31,941 nucleotides of DNA from Phellopilus nigrolimitatus (taxonomy: Eukaryota > Basidiomycota > Agaricomycetes > Hymenochaetales > Hymenochaetaceae): NCBI GenBank assembly GCA_021029095.1, contig JAJOHG010000296.1:1-31941 (forward strand), in the 5' to 3' direction. Positions 1 to 11,103 of this stretch are shown here, in pieces. Under the pieces are notes generated by a model. That model was not told where the DNA came from. It was given only the letters and a program-made list of their open reading frames with translations, and did no database searches. A program made the translations under genes and the position numbers. Numbering within the stretch: position 1 is the stretch's first letter; each line of letters begins with the position of its first letter.

Positions 1-230
1 GTCAGGTCCGGTAATGTCGCGGAGTGGCGAGTACGTCGCCGCACTCGATGCGGATATCGAGGCATGCATCGCGACGTTCGAGCGCGGGCGGGCGAGGGAG
101 CGGGCGCTGCCGGATAGATTCCAGGCGCTGGAGGTGCGCGATCTTTGGGCGTGTGCGACGTGAGATGCTTCGACTGTGGGTTCGAGTTCGGGTGCAGATG
201 CGAGGGAAGACGGCATGGTCTCGATCTTGC
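1..230 (+). pseudogene. Segment Z1: fragment of an unrecognised protein, paralogous to 15,700-15,905
   Basis: I do not recognise the protein. Read across frames, this stretch encodes a helical motif of the form AALDADIEACIATFERGR, then FQALEVRD, then an Asp/Ser-rich tail ending in a DASTVGSSSGADARED-like run. The same order of motifs occurs at 15,700-15,905 (IEAHIATLERGQ, IQALEVRDRR, DASAASSSSDADASEDD), so the two are diverged copies of one C-terminal region. Here the frame breaks between the first and second motifs, and a TGA interrupts the read just before the DAS motif. The 5' side is cut by the window edge. The similarity between the two segments is directly visible; the function is unknown. 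Confidence 0.55.
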
Positions 231-1527
231 GCGCCGTGCACCATCCTCTCGAGCTCGCACGGACCGCTACGCGCAGCAACACAGGCCGCCGAAACGACGG
301 CGGCACGAGTACGGCCTGCAGCAGTAACAGCAACAACACCGGCAGCAGCAGCCGCAACAGCAACAGCAGCGACTCCCGCCGCCGCAACAGCAAACCCTGT
401 CGCCGCCGCCGTCCATGCGTGCTCAACTGCCTAGTCGAAGGGCGCTGCGCTACATGCTCGCGCACTGGCACGGCCATCTAAATCCCCAGCTGTGCGTTCG
501 CGTACTCAATTCGTGTCCGCTCCACTGCTGGCACGGTCTCGGGCCGCAACCGTGCCTCAGGTGGGGGTACTTCCCGGCGGCGACTTCCCTCGCAGGGCCA
601 GCGCATTTGCCGGTAGTGCGGCGTGCCCGGCCGCTACAAGGACGACAATTGCGTTAAGAAGTGGGGCCCTGGACTGTGTGCGACCGGTGCTGCAAGATGA
701 AGCGCGTCGAGCGCCACGGTACTTTGGGCTCCGTGAGCGCAAGCCAGCAGGTGCAGATGATTGCGCACTGCTCGTCGCACCCCGCGCTCGCGCATTCGCA
801 TTCATAGTCCGAGTCTGCACTCGCGCACTCTGCGGGTCAGAGCCAGCACGCGTTGGTCGGCCACGCTCGTGCGACGGCGCGCCAGGACACACTGTTGGTT
901 GACCACCATACCGGGCGCGCACAGACGCAATCTCAGATGCTGGGCCCCAGGCCGGTGAGCCATTATCGGGAGCATGAACGCGGCCAGGAGAACCGAGTGG
1001 GGTCGAGTCTTTGCTCCTCGACGGCGAGGGCGACCTGGACATTGACACGGAGATCACGCGCGCTGCAAACGGGTCCTCGTCTTCGCTCTCCTCGTCACGA
1101 AGGCGCAGAACCAGAGTCCGCTGAAGACCGTGCCACTGAGCTACCCGGCCCTGAGCGCGCGGCAATACCACGACATGCACGCCCCCAGCATCAATTCTCT
1201 GGCCAACGTGGCCGTATCTATGAGGGGAGGGGGAGTCAGGGAAGCACATGCCGATGCCGCTGCCCTCGGTTGCTACTATGGATCACGCGCATGCAGTCTT
1301 TCGCGAGTACCACGCGTCGCGCGGGCGCGGGCGTGGACGAGCTTGAGGACGGGTTCGATGGAGATGCGGACGGGGACCTCCCTGAGCGCGGGTCGGGTGG
1401 TGGCGGGGATGTCGATGCCGATGGCGAGAGGGATGACAACGGCGCACAGGGCTCCAGCGAGGGCGACACCGACACCGATGCAGAAATCGTGGAAGCCGTA
1501 GACTTAGCTGTGAAGATGGATGACTGA
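231..1527 (+). pseudogene. Decayed Gln-rich protein with basic and Cys-cluster motifs (possible transcription factor relic)
   Basis: This is a broken reading frame of unknown identity. In one frame a basic PPKRRRHEYG motif (about 285-315) is followed by a Gln-rich tract interrupted by TAA at about 325-327, then Pro/Gln-rich sequence to about 420. Further on, pieces in other frames give GRYKDDNCVKKWGP (about 625-670) and VCDRCCKMKRVERHGTL (about 677-730), a Cys-containing basic cluster that looks DNA-binding. A third stretch (about 1,013-1,110) reads GEGDLDIDTEITRAANGSSS. The last open stretch ends in an acidic tail (DTDAEIVEAVDLAVKMDD) with a stop at 1,525-1,527. Basic motif, poly-Gln, Cys cluster and acidic tail together suggest a former fungal regulatory protein, but I cannot name the family. 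Several frame changes show it is not functional. Confidence 0.4.
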
Positions 1528-1759
1528 GTTCTCCTGGCCTTCTGTGAGTTCTTTTTCGTTTCTTATTTGCTATTTCTCTCCTCTTTCCTTTCGCCGCTGC
1601 TTTCTCGTGGTCTTCCTCCTCTACCCTTCCCCGACTCCAAAACAAATGTTTTCATACATGGTTTCTCCCTTCCATTTTGTCTTTCTCTTCCTCTTCCTCT
1701 GTCTAGTTCTTGTCTAATCGTCTACACTCTCAAAGGAAACACTGTTTGCCACCGCGAAA

Positions 1760-2680
1760 ATGACATCTTCTTCCTTGCCTTCCCCGTCAGAAGTTTCACC
1801 ACATGCCAAAAATGTGCGCGAGGGACAGCAAGAATGCGGCCTGGTGTACATCATGTACATCCGCTTCGCGTTGCGCGCAGAAGGTGTTGATGCAAGCCGT
1901 GTGGTATTCTGGAAAGCGAGGGAGGACAAATGGATGACTTGGGAGGTCTTCGAGTTTGCCGCGCTAATGGAATATCGTGTCGCGAAGCAACTCGGCGTTG
2001 CTAATAAGATTTTCGGCCTGGCGCACGCACGCTTTCCTGATGAGGTCGACTTCGTCATGCGCTATCTGTTGTTCTTGATGTCAGTGAATGATGAAATTAG
2101 TACGTATACTTTGCTGCTCCATTCCACATCCTGACCTTCGGATTCAGATGTTTGCGCTTTTTTGAAAACGCGGCTGAGACTTTCAACCCCGACAAGACCC
2201 GTGCGTTCTGGGAGTGCTGGGCGCGCTATGAGTATCAGTATGGGAACCTTGAAGCAGCGCTAAAGCTTGAAAAAAGAATGGCCAAAGCACTCCCTAAAGG
2301 TTTGCCACTCTCTACCTCTTCGTCTCTTATTTTTCATATATTTTGTTTCTGGCAGACCCACCGATCAAGTGGTTCGCTCAAAAGTATTCGTATGCAAACA
2401 TTGACGGCATCGCGAACAGTAATCTCGGCGTCTCACAGTCTGGCAAAGAAAAGGCCGCCAGAGAAAAGGCCGCCGCCGGCCTTTAGCTTTAGGACACGAT
2501 TCCCGCGATCAATGGAGGGACGCTGCCGTCCTCCGCGAGTCAGTCGCAAGTCTACGGGCCTGGCACCACTAACGTCGGTGGTCCGGGGGGTAGCTTTAGG
2601 CGCTCGTAATCCGTCGCGCACGAGCGAGAGTGGAGGCACGATAGAACGAAGGCTGGGATGCCACCTCAAGCGGTCGCGTG
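1760..2680 (+). pseudogene. Rna14/CstF-77-like pre-mRNA 3'-end processing factor, partial relic
   Basis: Translations match the second half of the HAT-repeat region of Rna14, the scaffold of cleavage factor IA that binds Rna15 in mRNA 3'-end formation. Landmarks are [76 protein letters not shown] and [20 protein letters not shown]. Two introns fit GT-AG rules and restore the family sequence: 2,100-2,147 and 2,300-2,355. An extra T in the run near 2,157-2,162 shifts the frame just after the first intron, and stops follow the DPPIKWF exon near 2,485. The N-terminal HAT repeats and the true C-terminus are missing. [17 protein letters not shown] stretch near 2,556-2,610 is the last recognisable piece. 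The ATG at 1,760 is arbitrary, because homology begins about 25 codons later. Confidence 0.8.
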
Positions 2681-2723
2681 TCTTCTCGCCGCTGCGCTAT
2701 CGAGGTATAGGGACTGGGAACAA

Positions 2724-3080
2724 GAGCTCTGTTCGAAGACGTGGATCGAGGTGTCCGGCTCGGGTTTGTGCGATGTCGCGAAGCAGCTCAAGGACCAGCC
2801 ACCGGGAGGGTCCGGTTTACAAGGAACTGAAGCGTGTTATCTCGACGGCGGCTGTCTTCGGTGGCGCCATCCTCGGCCTTCTCTCCATTGGCGCGGACCT
2901 CATGGGCGCTATTGGCAGCGGTACTGGTATACACATAGCCGTCACCTACAGTTGTGCGTCCCTTTCCCTTGTTTATGATCATGTTCTCTTACTTATCGCA
3001 TTTTTAGACTGGGAAATAGGCATTCGCGAGTCGAATAGCCCCGAGATGGCCGCGTTCGGTGATCTTCTGGGCTATGTTTC
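2724..3080 (+). pseudogene. Sec61 alpha translocon subunit, C-terminal relic
   Basis: The sequence encodes the C-terminal part of Sec61 alpha, the pore of the ER protein translocon. Visible motifs are [11 protein letters not shown] and DVAKQLKDQ (2,730-2,800), then [38 protein letters not shown] (to about 2,930), and after a 57-bp intron (2,951-3,007) WEIGIRES and [11 protein letters not shown]. The first two blocks are in a different frame from the third, with the QMVMAGHREG-type linker damaged. The normal transmembrane motif before the intron is shortened. The expected stop after the GDLL end is lost. Everything upstream, about three quarters of a normal roughly 475-residue protein, is absent. 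It follows the Rna14 relic on the same strand with almost no spacer, which suggests a deletion joined the two. The identity is very clear. Confidence 0.9.
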
Positions 3081-3379
3081 GTTCTCATTACCGTTTCTTT
3101 CGCGGACGTGTGCGTGTACATACGGCTTGATCCGATATGTTCTGCTGCGTCTGAGTTCAGATTGCGTTCTGGCGGGCTACCGAGCGGTACTTCGAGTGGG
3201 ATCGAGTTTCGGCTGGGGTGATATCAAAATTTGTACATGCACGCTGTTCCAGCCACGGATGCGCGCTTTGAAAGTTGGGATATATATAATTTTGCCTGCT
3301 GTGGCTCTTTCGCTCCTTCGCTCACTTCATGATCTCCGAGAACGAATAACATAATAGTCGGATTATAGGTTGCAAGAAT
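3081..3379. other. Gap without recognisable gene
   Basis: No family motif or splice pattern was seen in either strand between the Sec61 relic and the next minus-strand remnant. A single frame is open on the + strand through this stretch, but its residues look like translated non-coding DNA. A short AT-rich patch lies near 3,280-3,300. Confidence 0.5.
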
Positions 3380-4080
3380 CGACAAGGACAAGTATGAATC
3401 CTAATTTTAAATCCGACACTTCCCTGCCCACTCCATGTCGCGCGACACCGGATGCCGCACGTCCACTCCTTCGTGCACGACGCGACACAACGCGAACATC
3501 AGCCCTAGCTGCTCCAGCACACCGTGCACCGCTTCGAGTTCGCCGTTGCTGTCGAGGTACATGGCGCCCAGAAGACACCACGATGTCGCTGAGGAACGTG
3601 GGCGCCTAACCGCGCGAGTGCCGTGTACGGGAACGTGTGCCGCTCTCGAGTGCGCGTTCGATTTCTTCATTCCCTCGCTGGAAAAGCGCGAGTGTGTCGC
3701 GCTGATGATCCAGCAGCGCCCTGCTCGAGTGCAGCAGACACTGCATGAGATGCAGTGTGTCGCGCCGAAGAGTGCACTGCAAGCGCGCGCGTGGCATCCC
3801 AGCACGGCATCGCTGCGTCGAGTACGATGTGCGTGCGCAGGTACACGAATGCGAGGAAATGCATATTGACGAGCGCTGCCTTGCACTCGTGTGTCTGGCA
3901 GGGTGTGTACGCGCCGTGTTGCGCGCCCGCATCTAAGCCTGCGCCGGGCTCGCGCGCATGAAGGTAACAGTTTGTGAAATGGACTCTGGGTAAGAAAGCT
4001 GAACGGACGCACCTTTAAGCGGCTCAAGCGCGAAGTTGGCCGAGGACCGCGTGAAGAGAGAAGTCGTCCATGCTGAGAGG
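3380..4080 (-). pseudogene. Unrecognised minus-strand gene remnant
   Basis: The minus strand holds protein-like blocks in changing frames: HFLAFVYLRTHIVLDAAMPC, then ALLDHQRDTLALFQRGNEEI followed by ERALESGTRS, then LLGAMYLDSNGELEAVHGVL followed by EQLGLMFALCRVVHEGVDVR. The blocks look helical and amphipathic, and each is interrupted by a frame change, so this is probably a decayed gene. I cannot assign a family. It occupies the position that the Mdm20 relics hold in the two related modules (9,900-10,830 and 16,090-18,050), but I see none of the Mdm20 motifs in it. It is therefore either a different part of that gene or an unrelated gene. Confidence 0.4.
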
Positions 4081-4094
4081 AAAGCCTGTTAAAG

Positions 4095-4394
4095 AAAGTT
4101 AGAGGATGCTGCTGTAAAATAGAGTGAAAGTTTGCACTTGCACTGTTATAACTGCTTGCGGACCTGGCACGCTGACTGTGATGTCACCTAGTCACCATTT
4201 GATCGCTGTCCGGCACAGCCCGAGGACATCGATGTGCGTCGTCCTCGTCATGTCGATCTTCGTGCTTCGTCTTCGTCTCGACGTCTCGACTTCTCGACTA
4301 CGCTCCGCGTACCGCTGTCTAATCGTAAGCTGTTTCTCTTTCTTCAATCCCTTAGCGTACTAATCTATAAACTATCTATCTAGGTACGAAAATC
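4095..4394. repeat. Divergent intergenic block, copy A
   Basis: This block recurs at 10,830-11,103 (B) and 18,050-18,334 (C). The three copies share a core beginning GATCGCTGTCCGGCACAGCC, followed by a CGAGGAC...GTCCTCG inverted repeat, a pyrimidine-rich tract of CTTCGTCTTCG and TCTCGAC units, and an end in CTATCTATCTAG just before the presumed Ecl1-like first codon. The position between opposite-strand genes fits a bidirectional promoter plus 5' leader. The final TCTAG looks like a 3' splice site of a leader intron. In copy A the aligned start codon is changed (GTA where copies B and C have ATG). Confidence 0.65.
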
Positions 4395-6689
4395 ATGCCT
4401 CTGCAGCAGCAGCAACAGCAGCAACTTCGCCGCAACCTGTTGTGGCTATCTTGCACTGGCGAGCCCAGTCGCGCGGAAGCGCCGGAGAGAACGGTTAGGT
4501 AAAACAAAGATATAGGTACGTATTGAAACCGTCTGAATGCGAGCGCGATGCTGACAACAGGATCAGCCCAGCACGCTCGTCCGCACGCGCACGGTCATCG
4601 ACCAGTCCCAGACGCTCCTCTACTGCAGCGAGGCGTGCCACAAGAAGGACTTCGAGTCGTCCTGGCCCATGTCGATGCCCAGCGCGTGCGAGTTCCTCGA
4701 GCGCGACTCGAGTTCCGACCGCCTGAAATCAACGGAGTCGGCGCAACTTGCTACAAAGACAAAATCCCTTGGGAAGGAGAAGCGCATCAGCCTCGGCGCG
4801 CACCCTGCTCAGCTCAATCCAGCTCACGCGTTTCCGCCTCCGCCTAGCCCCGTTCTACCCCCTGTCCCGCCCATCTCGTGGCGCGCGCCGAACTTGCGGG
4901 ATCTCCGCGCCTGGGCGCGACCACGCTCCGCCTCGTGCGCTCAGACTCGGACACGAGCGCGACCCGTACGAGCTTCACCGCTATCCCCAGCGCCGAGGAA
5001 GGGAGTCCTGAGGAAGAGCGATCCGACGGCTTGTCGAATTTATACACGGACACCGCTCCCCCGCCGCTCTCTCCGCTGCCTTTGTATCCGCATTGCGCAT
5101 CCGCGCCCTCGACCTCGAATACCTCAGCAGACAAGCGCCCGCTCTTAGAGGGCGGCATCTTCATGGCCGCGAGACGTTTACAAGCGATCTTTCGCTCGGG
5201 CGCGGCGGACGGCGAGCAGGCGAAGGAGGAGAGGAGGCTGCGGGAGGAGCAGGTGAAGAGGAGGGAGGAGCGCAGGCGGGCCTGGGACCTCACGGGCGAG
5301 GCAGAAAGAGAAGCTCGTGCGAACAGGAAGGCCGGGAAAGTGGAGGCGAAACCCGAGGAGGTGGAGACGATCGACCCGGCTCGCTGGAGCGATTTGGTCT
5401 ACAACTACGGCGGCAACTCGAACCCCAGCGCGCCTGCGGGCGTCATCTCGACCCACCGTCTGCCCTCGACTGGCGCAGCATCCGACCCACAGGCAAATGC
5501 GAACAACGCGGAAACGGTCCGCCGCCCGCTCGTTCGCGCGCCTGGCGCTCCGACGCGCACGCAAAGCGCGCTTGAGCTCTACGCGAAGTACCAGTGTTTC
5601 GTGCGCGCGCCGTCGTCGTCCTCCACAAGCCCCGCACCGCGTGCGAAGAGCAACGCGAGCCTTGCCACCAGCTACGCGCCCGCGTTCGGCCTCGTCACCT
5701 CGACCTCGGCCTCGAAGTCTGCGTCGACCAAGTCGGCGACCACATCAGTCAGCGACGACGCGCACTTGGGTACGAGCGCACTCACCCTTCCCGGCGTCGA
5801 CCCGGCGCTATACGCAGGCAAGAAACGCGCGGCCCCCCGCCGTGTGCTCGCGAAGGGAAAACTGCTCGTGCCCGACGTCCTTCTCCGTTCTACCGTTAGC
5901 GCGAGCCTGCCCGCGTCGAGCTTGGCGGGGCCGGTGTCGCCGGCGCCGATGAGGCGCAGCGGCAGCGAGGCGAGCGTTAGCGGCCGCAGCAGGCGGAGCG
6001 CTGGTGCGTTGGGAAGTGTGCGCGAGGAGGGTGTCGAGGGAGAGGCGGAGGGGACGTGGCACCGCCCGGCCGAGGAGATGAGCGAAGACTGGACGGGTAC
6101 GAGTGTGACGAGTGCGAGCGTTACGAGCGGCAGCCGGAAAGGACACAAGAGTCGAAGCGAGCGGAAGGAAAAGAAGGGCAAGAGCAGGGCGGAGATGAGC
6201 GCGCCGGAGAGGAGGCGGATGAACATGGAGGGTATGTTGCATTCTTTTATCTTCATTTCCGTGAACGATGCTGACTGGACCTTTTGACTTGTAGCACGCA
6301 ACTGGACCTATGACAATGTCGAAGGACCAGTCTACGACGCGATGCCCGCCGTCCCTATCAAGCAGACGCGCTACAAGGAGATCTTCTTCCCCGACCCGCT
6401 CCCTGCAACATCGACCTCGCTCCCGACATCTCTCCCGACCGCATCCACCTCCACCACGCAGGGGTCAACACAAGAAGCTAGCGCGGAGGAGAAGCCCTAT
6501 ATCGAGACCTCGGCGTTGCACGCGCGCGACATTGAACTCGCGCGCCGCGCCATCCGCGAGGTTGGCAGCCGTCGTGGTGAGCACAGGGGCCGCACGGGTC
6601 TCTGGGTCGAGAAGGAGTGGGAGGTTACCGTCATCCCCGAGCGCAAGAAGCTCTTCTTGTTCGGCAGCGGGACTGGGAGGACGCAATGA
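4395..6689 (+). pseudogene. Ecl1-like zinc-finger protein, copy A (longest copy, broken near its 5' end)
   Basis: This is a member of a fungal family with an Ecl1/2/3-type (extender of chronological lifespan) Cys motif. Exon 1 is a Ser/Asn tract encoded by a CAG-type repeat. Exon 2 holds RTRTVIDQSQTLLYCSEACH, KKDFESS and then EFLERDSSSDRLK (about 4,580-4,730). After NLRDLRA (about 4,910) the frame changes; copy C aligned here is 7 nt longer, so a small deletion is likely. From 4,878 the frame is open to 6,231, includes EERSDGLSNLYTD, a Lys/Glu-rich coiled-coil-like stretch and DPARWSDLVYNYGG. Through a 63-bp intron (6,232-6,294) it joins a last exon with ARNWTYDNVEGPVYDAMPAV and TRYKEIFFPDPLP, ending at 6,689. 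The 3' three quarters is therefore intact. The aligned start codon is lost and the zinc-finger exon is out of frame with the rest, so I call it a pseudogene, though the long 3' frame could still be expressed. Confidence 0.6.
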
Positions 6690-8062
6690 ACGCCTTCGTG
6701 CGTGCAAAGTCATCGACACCCGACGCGCGTCGAGGGACTCGACAAGACTTCAACCATCTGCTATTCGACGTCGCCAACGCCGCACCGACACTCGTCGACG
6801 GCAAGACACGTCATCAAAATGTGCCATATGTACAACTACTGTTTATTCGTCTCTGCTCTTCTCGCTGCTCGCTCTGCTGTCGCCTATCCTATACCTCCAT
6901 TACCGTCATACCCTCGGATACCGCCGCCGCCGGCGTCGTAATCGCGTCGCTCTCACCTCGGCTCTGATTGACTGCAATACCAGGATCCTGCAATCGTCGT
7001 TGTTTGTCTTCGTATGTACATTTGCTTCTATTTAACCTTATCTCCGCTTTTATTTCTTCGTTTCTCTTTGTTGCCGGTCTTCGTGTTCGCTGCTTTCTTG
7101 TGTGTATATCCATTCCCGCACCGCTTGCATCTCAATCCTTTTTTGTGTACCACCAATTGGCATTGGCATCGCGGCCGCTTGCCATTGTCTCTGCCGTCCC
7201 CGCATTCTCGTCCTTATTCATTCCAATCGTCGTTTCTCATTGGTCATCTACGTTACTTGTATAGTTAGTTTCTTTGCTGCACATTACGCTTTCTACCACT
7301 CCATGTCCCGTTCACGAACTTTCCATGACCTGCACCATACGCACGCCGCATTTGTCTATATCTTCTATTGCTTGCCCATATGTATATGCACTTTACACAT
7401 CCGATTCTCGATCCTTCCAGCTCTCGTCAACGCTTTCGGTCTTGATCTCTCGCTCCTTCTCATTTTCCTTTTCCCTTGTATTCTTTCCAGCTCTTGGTCT
7501 CATAGCCCCCGCTCGATGCCTCGCACATGTAATGAAAAATCGTCCATGGATGTAATGTATTATAGCATCTTCTTTCTATGAATATACCTTGGATATATCA
7601 TGTAAGATGTAAGAACTTCGACAGAGCGAGATTTCGCGGTGATCGGCGAGCCTCTGAGTTTGACTTAAACCCGTAGAATCTTCACGAAAACACCTTCAAC
7701 TGGAATGAAAGAATAAGAAGACGAAAGAAAGCCAAAAGCACGAGGGGATGCAGAGAACAAGGACTCGAGCCGAATGGTGTCACGCATTTCATTGGTGAAT
7801 CCAGCAAGGGAATGGAGGGTTGAAAGCTCGAAGCAGGCAGATGTATATTGTCAAGGAAGACGATTGAGAACAGGAGCTGGTCTCTCAAGAGTAAAGCATG
7901 TAATCGTAATACACTCAAGTCATATATGTAAACATTCACTGCAGCTTGTATCCCGAGGTATCATGATCTGCTATACAGTATCTCCATTGACAAATACTAC
8001 TCGGCAAAAAGCTGATATATATGTGCCTACTGAGAAACACAGTTCCGTCGAAATACAAAGCC
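6690..8062. other. AT- and pyrimidine-rich spacer, no gene seen
   Basis: This stretch follows the stop of the Ecl1-like copy A and precedes the 3' end of the minus-strand F-box relic. It is visibly richer in T and C on the + strand from about 6,830 to 7,580 and has no family motifs in any frame. It probably holds the 3' untranslated regions of the two converging genes. Short open stretches in it read as low-complexity translated pyrimidine tracts. Confidence 0.5.
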
Positions 8063-9736
8063 TTAGGCGAAATACTGGATGACGATAGATTTCCAGTCCT
8101 TTGCCAGGAAGTAAAGTGCACCGCTATAGAACTCCACATCCACGTTCTCCACGCTTGGGACGTCGAGTGTGCGGAATACCACTTCTTTCTCGCAGGACAT
8201 GGTAGCCAGCGCCCACACGAAGACTCCATTGCAGTAGATCGCGACCGCGGTCGAGCCTGTCTGTGAGGGCTGGCGCGCATAGCTGTTGAACGTCGGATGT
8301 TGGTTCAAGGCTGTAGACTTTAGATTATCAACGTGCGTGAGACGTGGAAGGCCGTCGTTTGGAAGCAAGGCCTCGCACCCAGATGCGCTCGGTATATCTG
8401 CAGCGGTCTCCAGAAGGAAAGAGTCCAACACAGAGGATTAGCAAGCGGTTTGTTCACTAGAGACCTCTGTTACCACGGTGATAGCAATGCCTTTTTGTTT
8501 TCTTTCTGCTTCGGTCATCCAGTGGAAGGTGCAGGTGGACAATGTTGCTCCCTTCCAGCGCGAGTGTGGGCAAGGAGAAATGAAGCAACTGGCATGAGGA
8601 ATGCCACGGAGCCTCAAATTTGGTGTCGTATGTGATGTCGCAGCACGAGGCCGGATGTTGTGTATGGACGAGAGCAGAGTGGCAATGATTGATTTGCTCC
8701 CTCGGACATTGACCACGCCAATGAGATAGTCATCTGCCAAGTCTATGTTGTCGAAAATACTCTGTACAGAAAAGTATCAGTCGTTTTATACCATGCGCTT
8801 TCATGAGATGATGATACGCACATCGCGGATTACGACAGAGCGGTCTTCCTTCCAGAATGTCAGGACAAGATGGCCCTGCGCGTAGGCTGCCGCAACATCG
8901 CCACTTAACTTTGCGAATTGCACCGTCCGTTTACTTTACGAAGTCCTGCCGGCCTGCACTTATAAAGCAATGTCTCTATCCCGGTCTGGGGCCGAATTTT
9001 GAACATTTCGAGAGTTCTGCATAACAGCAAAGTATCAGCATTACATGACAGATTATACTCTCGACATTGCATTTCTTACCTTTCGTTGGCATTACTATCT
9101 GTAGATTCGCTTACCAGGAGCGCGCGCACGTCGTCATTCGCCTGCATGTCGTAGCCGAAGTTGCATACTCTCAGCATCTGCACGCCGTGCGCGCCAGACG
9201 AGGCACGTGGCAGATATGTCCAGATGCATTCGCTACCCCGCACGTCCTAGCACTGCAAGTACCCTGCCGGCCACAGAACCAGGAGAAGTGTGCCCCCAGG
9301 GAGCAGTGCCGTGCGCCAGCCGAAGCCGGTCACTCTGCCAAGTGCACCGTCGGAGTTCGTAGGCCCGATGGGCATTGTCACCTCGCGTGTGGGCCGCAGC
9401 GTGGCGGTCTGCGAGTTGGTGCAGTTCGAATGTCTCCGGCGGGCATGCACGGCAAGGGAGCGCAGATCAGGCCAAGCGAGCTCGCTGACGGAGATGTGGC
9501 GGGGTAAATCGGGTGTGCGGTCTTGGTCCAGCGCACGGAGGCGTATTTGTTGGAAACGACCTCGAGTAAAAACTTGCATGTCTGAAACAAAACAAACAAA
9601 TAGATTGACTCGCGATTCAGCCAGGTAAGCATATTAAAATACCCACATCCTCAAGAGCTAGGACCTCGTCCAAGCCACAAAACGATGCGATTCCGAACCA
9701 GATGTTATTCGGGACCACAGAGACATCGAAAGGCAT
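8063..9736 (-). pseudogene. F-box protein gene, broken
   Basis: Starting from the minus-strand ATG at 9,736, the sequence reads as an F-box-like N-terminus (PNNIWFGIASFCGLDEVLAL), a 65-bp intron (9,582-9,646), then TCKFLLEVVSNKYASVR. After a frame change it continues LPRHISVSELAWPDLRSLAV and LLPGGTLLLVLWPAGYLQC, a beta-propeller-like strand pattern common in agaricomycete F-box proteins. A TAG at 9,247-9,249 stands where the pattern expects Trp (QCWD). Further exons (VRALLVSESTDSNANER, then TLEMFKIRPQ; GHLVLTFWKEDRSVVIRD, then SIFDNIDLADDYLIGVVNVRG) are joined by GT-AG introns at about 9,013-9,079 and 8,764-8,823. A frameshift near 8,935 and a TAA at 8,438-8,440 add to the damage. F-box proteins act as SCF ubiquitin-ligase substrate adaptors; this copy should be inactive. 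It is the only largely full-length minus-strand gene in the window. Confidence 0.7.
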
Positions 9737-9899
9737 CGCTGAATGGCTCAATAGCCATCGTACACGGCAAGGCTTGCATCTTTGTATGTTGCACACAGTT
9801 TGCACCAGGCTGGTCACCGGCTGCCATGGTGGTTGTTAATCCGTGGTGGATGGCTACAAAGCTATGTTTGCGCGGGGCGAGAAGCAAAGTTGTTGGGAC

Positions 9900-10830
9900 T
9901 CAGGAGCATTGAGGTAGGTTCGTAATCAATGTGGCGGCCGGCCTTGCTTTATATGGGATGTAAAGAACAGGCTTTGAGCCGAACAAGCCGTGTGCTTCGA
10001 GTGAAGAGGATAAAGGACAGGCGGTGAGAGCAGGCGGGTGCAAATCAGCGCAGCCTAAGTGATCATAAAAATTACAAAAGCTTCTGTACACGGATACGGA
10101 AACAATATTCTCAATTAGCGCGCTTCGTACCTCCTGCGTCAAGGTGGCAACATGGAGTGCCTTCCACGGAAGCCGGTACTCGCCATAAATTTCCTTGAAC
10201 CGGACGGCAATAGGCTGTTCCATCTCAGTGATTGCACCTTCGATCCCGAGCGCCGCTGTGTACGCGCGGAAAAACGCGACAGTGCGCTCCCTCTCCTGCG
10301 CAGTCGAGAGGCACTCCGCGCCGAGTGCATGCCGCCGTAGCTTGTGCATATTGATCGAGCGGAAAAGCATTGGCTCGGAGTCCTGGATGGTGATGTTTGA
10401 GCTTCTTGATCTGTATTTAAGAAGAGGAGGATATGCGTACGGAAACATGTTTGTGCTCGTCGAGATATGCGCTGAGCACGCCCAGCTCGGCGTCTTCGAG
10501 CACGGTGCACAACTTGAAGTCCTTGAAACCATGCTTTGCCGCCGAAGCGCTCGAAGTACAGCTTGATGAGACCCAACTAACCGTTCTGCGACGCTGCTCG
10601 ATTTCGAAAACCAAAAAGGCATTGTTAGCGCGGAAAGAAACGCAAAAGGAGTAAGACACACTCACCAAAGTCATATTCGAGCTCCGTTCTCGCGCGCACG
10701 CTTCTTGAGTGCCAGGAGAGCGAGCAGAGCACCACGGTCGCGCTACCCTCCTGCGTCCGCGAGCTGGCGAAACAGGTCGCGCACGCCGCGTCGAGTACAA
10801 AAGCTAGAGACCTTGTTGTATAATAAAGTA
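9900..10830 (-). pseudogene. NatB auxiliary subunit Mdm20/Naa25-like relic, copy B
   Basis: Mdm20/Naa25 is the ribosome-binding partner of the NatB N-terminal acetyltransferase Nat3. The minus strand gives, from the 5' side, FVLDAACATCFASSR (weakly like the VLDATFAAP block of copy C), then MGLIKLYFERFGGKA, FKLCTVLEDAELGVLSAYLD and EHKHV. Next, after an intron-like gap, come MLFRSINMHKLRRHALGAEC and TAALGIEGAI, and finally RFKEIYGEYRLPWKALHVAT and LTQE, which matches the C-terminal Mdm20 motif. The TPR-rich middle between these blocks is missing, so this is an internally deleted copy. Frame changes separate the blocks. It is divergent from the Ecl1-like relic B, as in module C. The family assignment rests mainly on the better preserved copy C. 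Confidence 0.65.
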
Positions 10831-11103
10831 GAAATATGCACTAACCTTTCTGTGTGTTGCTTGTCGGACCTGAATACGATCGTCGTGATGTCGGGGAAGT
10901 CGTCTTGATCGCTGTCCGGCACAGCCCGAGGACAGCGATGCGCGTCGTCTTCGTCATGTCGATCTTCGTCTTCGTCTTCGTCTCGACCTCTCGACCTTCT
11001 CGACTTCTCGACTACGCTCCGCGTACCACTGTCTAATCGTAAAATGTTTCTCTCTCTCTCTTCATGCCTTCAGCGTACTAATCTGCAAACCATCTGTCTA
11101 GAT
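10831..11103. repeat. Divergent intergenic block, copy B
   Basis: This is the second copy of the block described at 4,095-4,394, with the same GATCGCTGTCCGGCACAGCC core at 10,907, the same CTTCGTC/TCTCGAC tract and the same terminal TCTAG. The minus strand also carries an open frame with an Asp/Glu run (GRDEDEDEDRHDEDDAHR) continuing to VPDSDQDDFPDITTIVFRSD before a GT-type splice donor. The block may therefore include a first exon of the minus-strand gene as well as promoter sequence. Confidence 0.6.

Noticed and set aside
557..1249. Long minus-strand frame opposite the Gln-rich relic
   Set aside because: It is Arg/Ser/Pro-rich, typical of a shadow of GC-rich coding DNA, and has no recognisable motif.
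2152..3354. A single 400-codon + gene spanning the Rna14 and Sec61 relics
   Set aside because: The open frame is a mixture: it reads both genes only partly in the right frame and runs through two introns. The family motifs show two separate truncated genes.
3380..4080. Calling the copy A minus-strand remnant Mdm20
   Set aside because: Its position suggests it, but none of the motifs seen in copies B and C are present, so it is left unnamed.
5672..6301. Long minus-strand frame opposite the Ecl1-like copy A
   Set aside because: The + strand frame has coherent motifs and a fitting intron; the minus frame is a compositional shadow.
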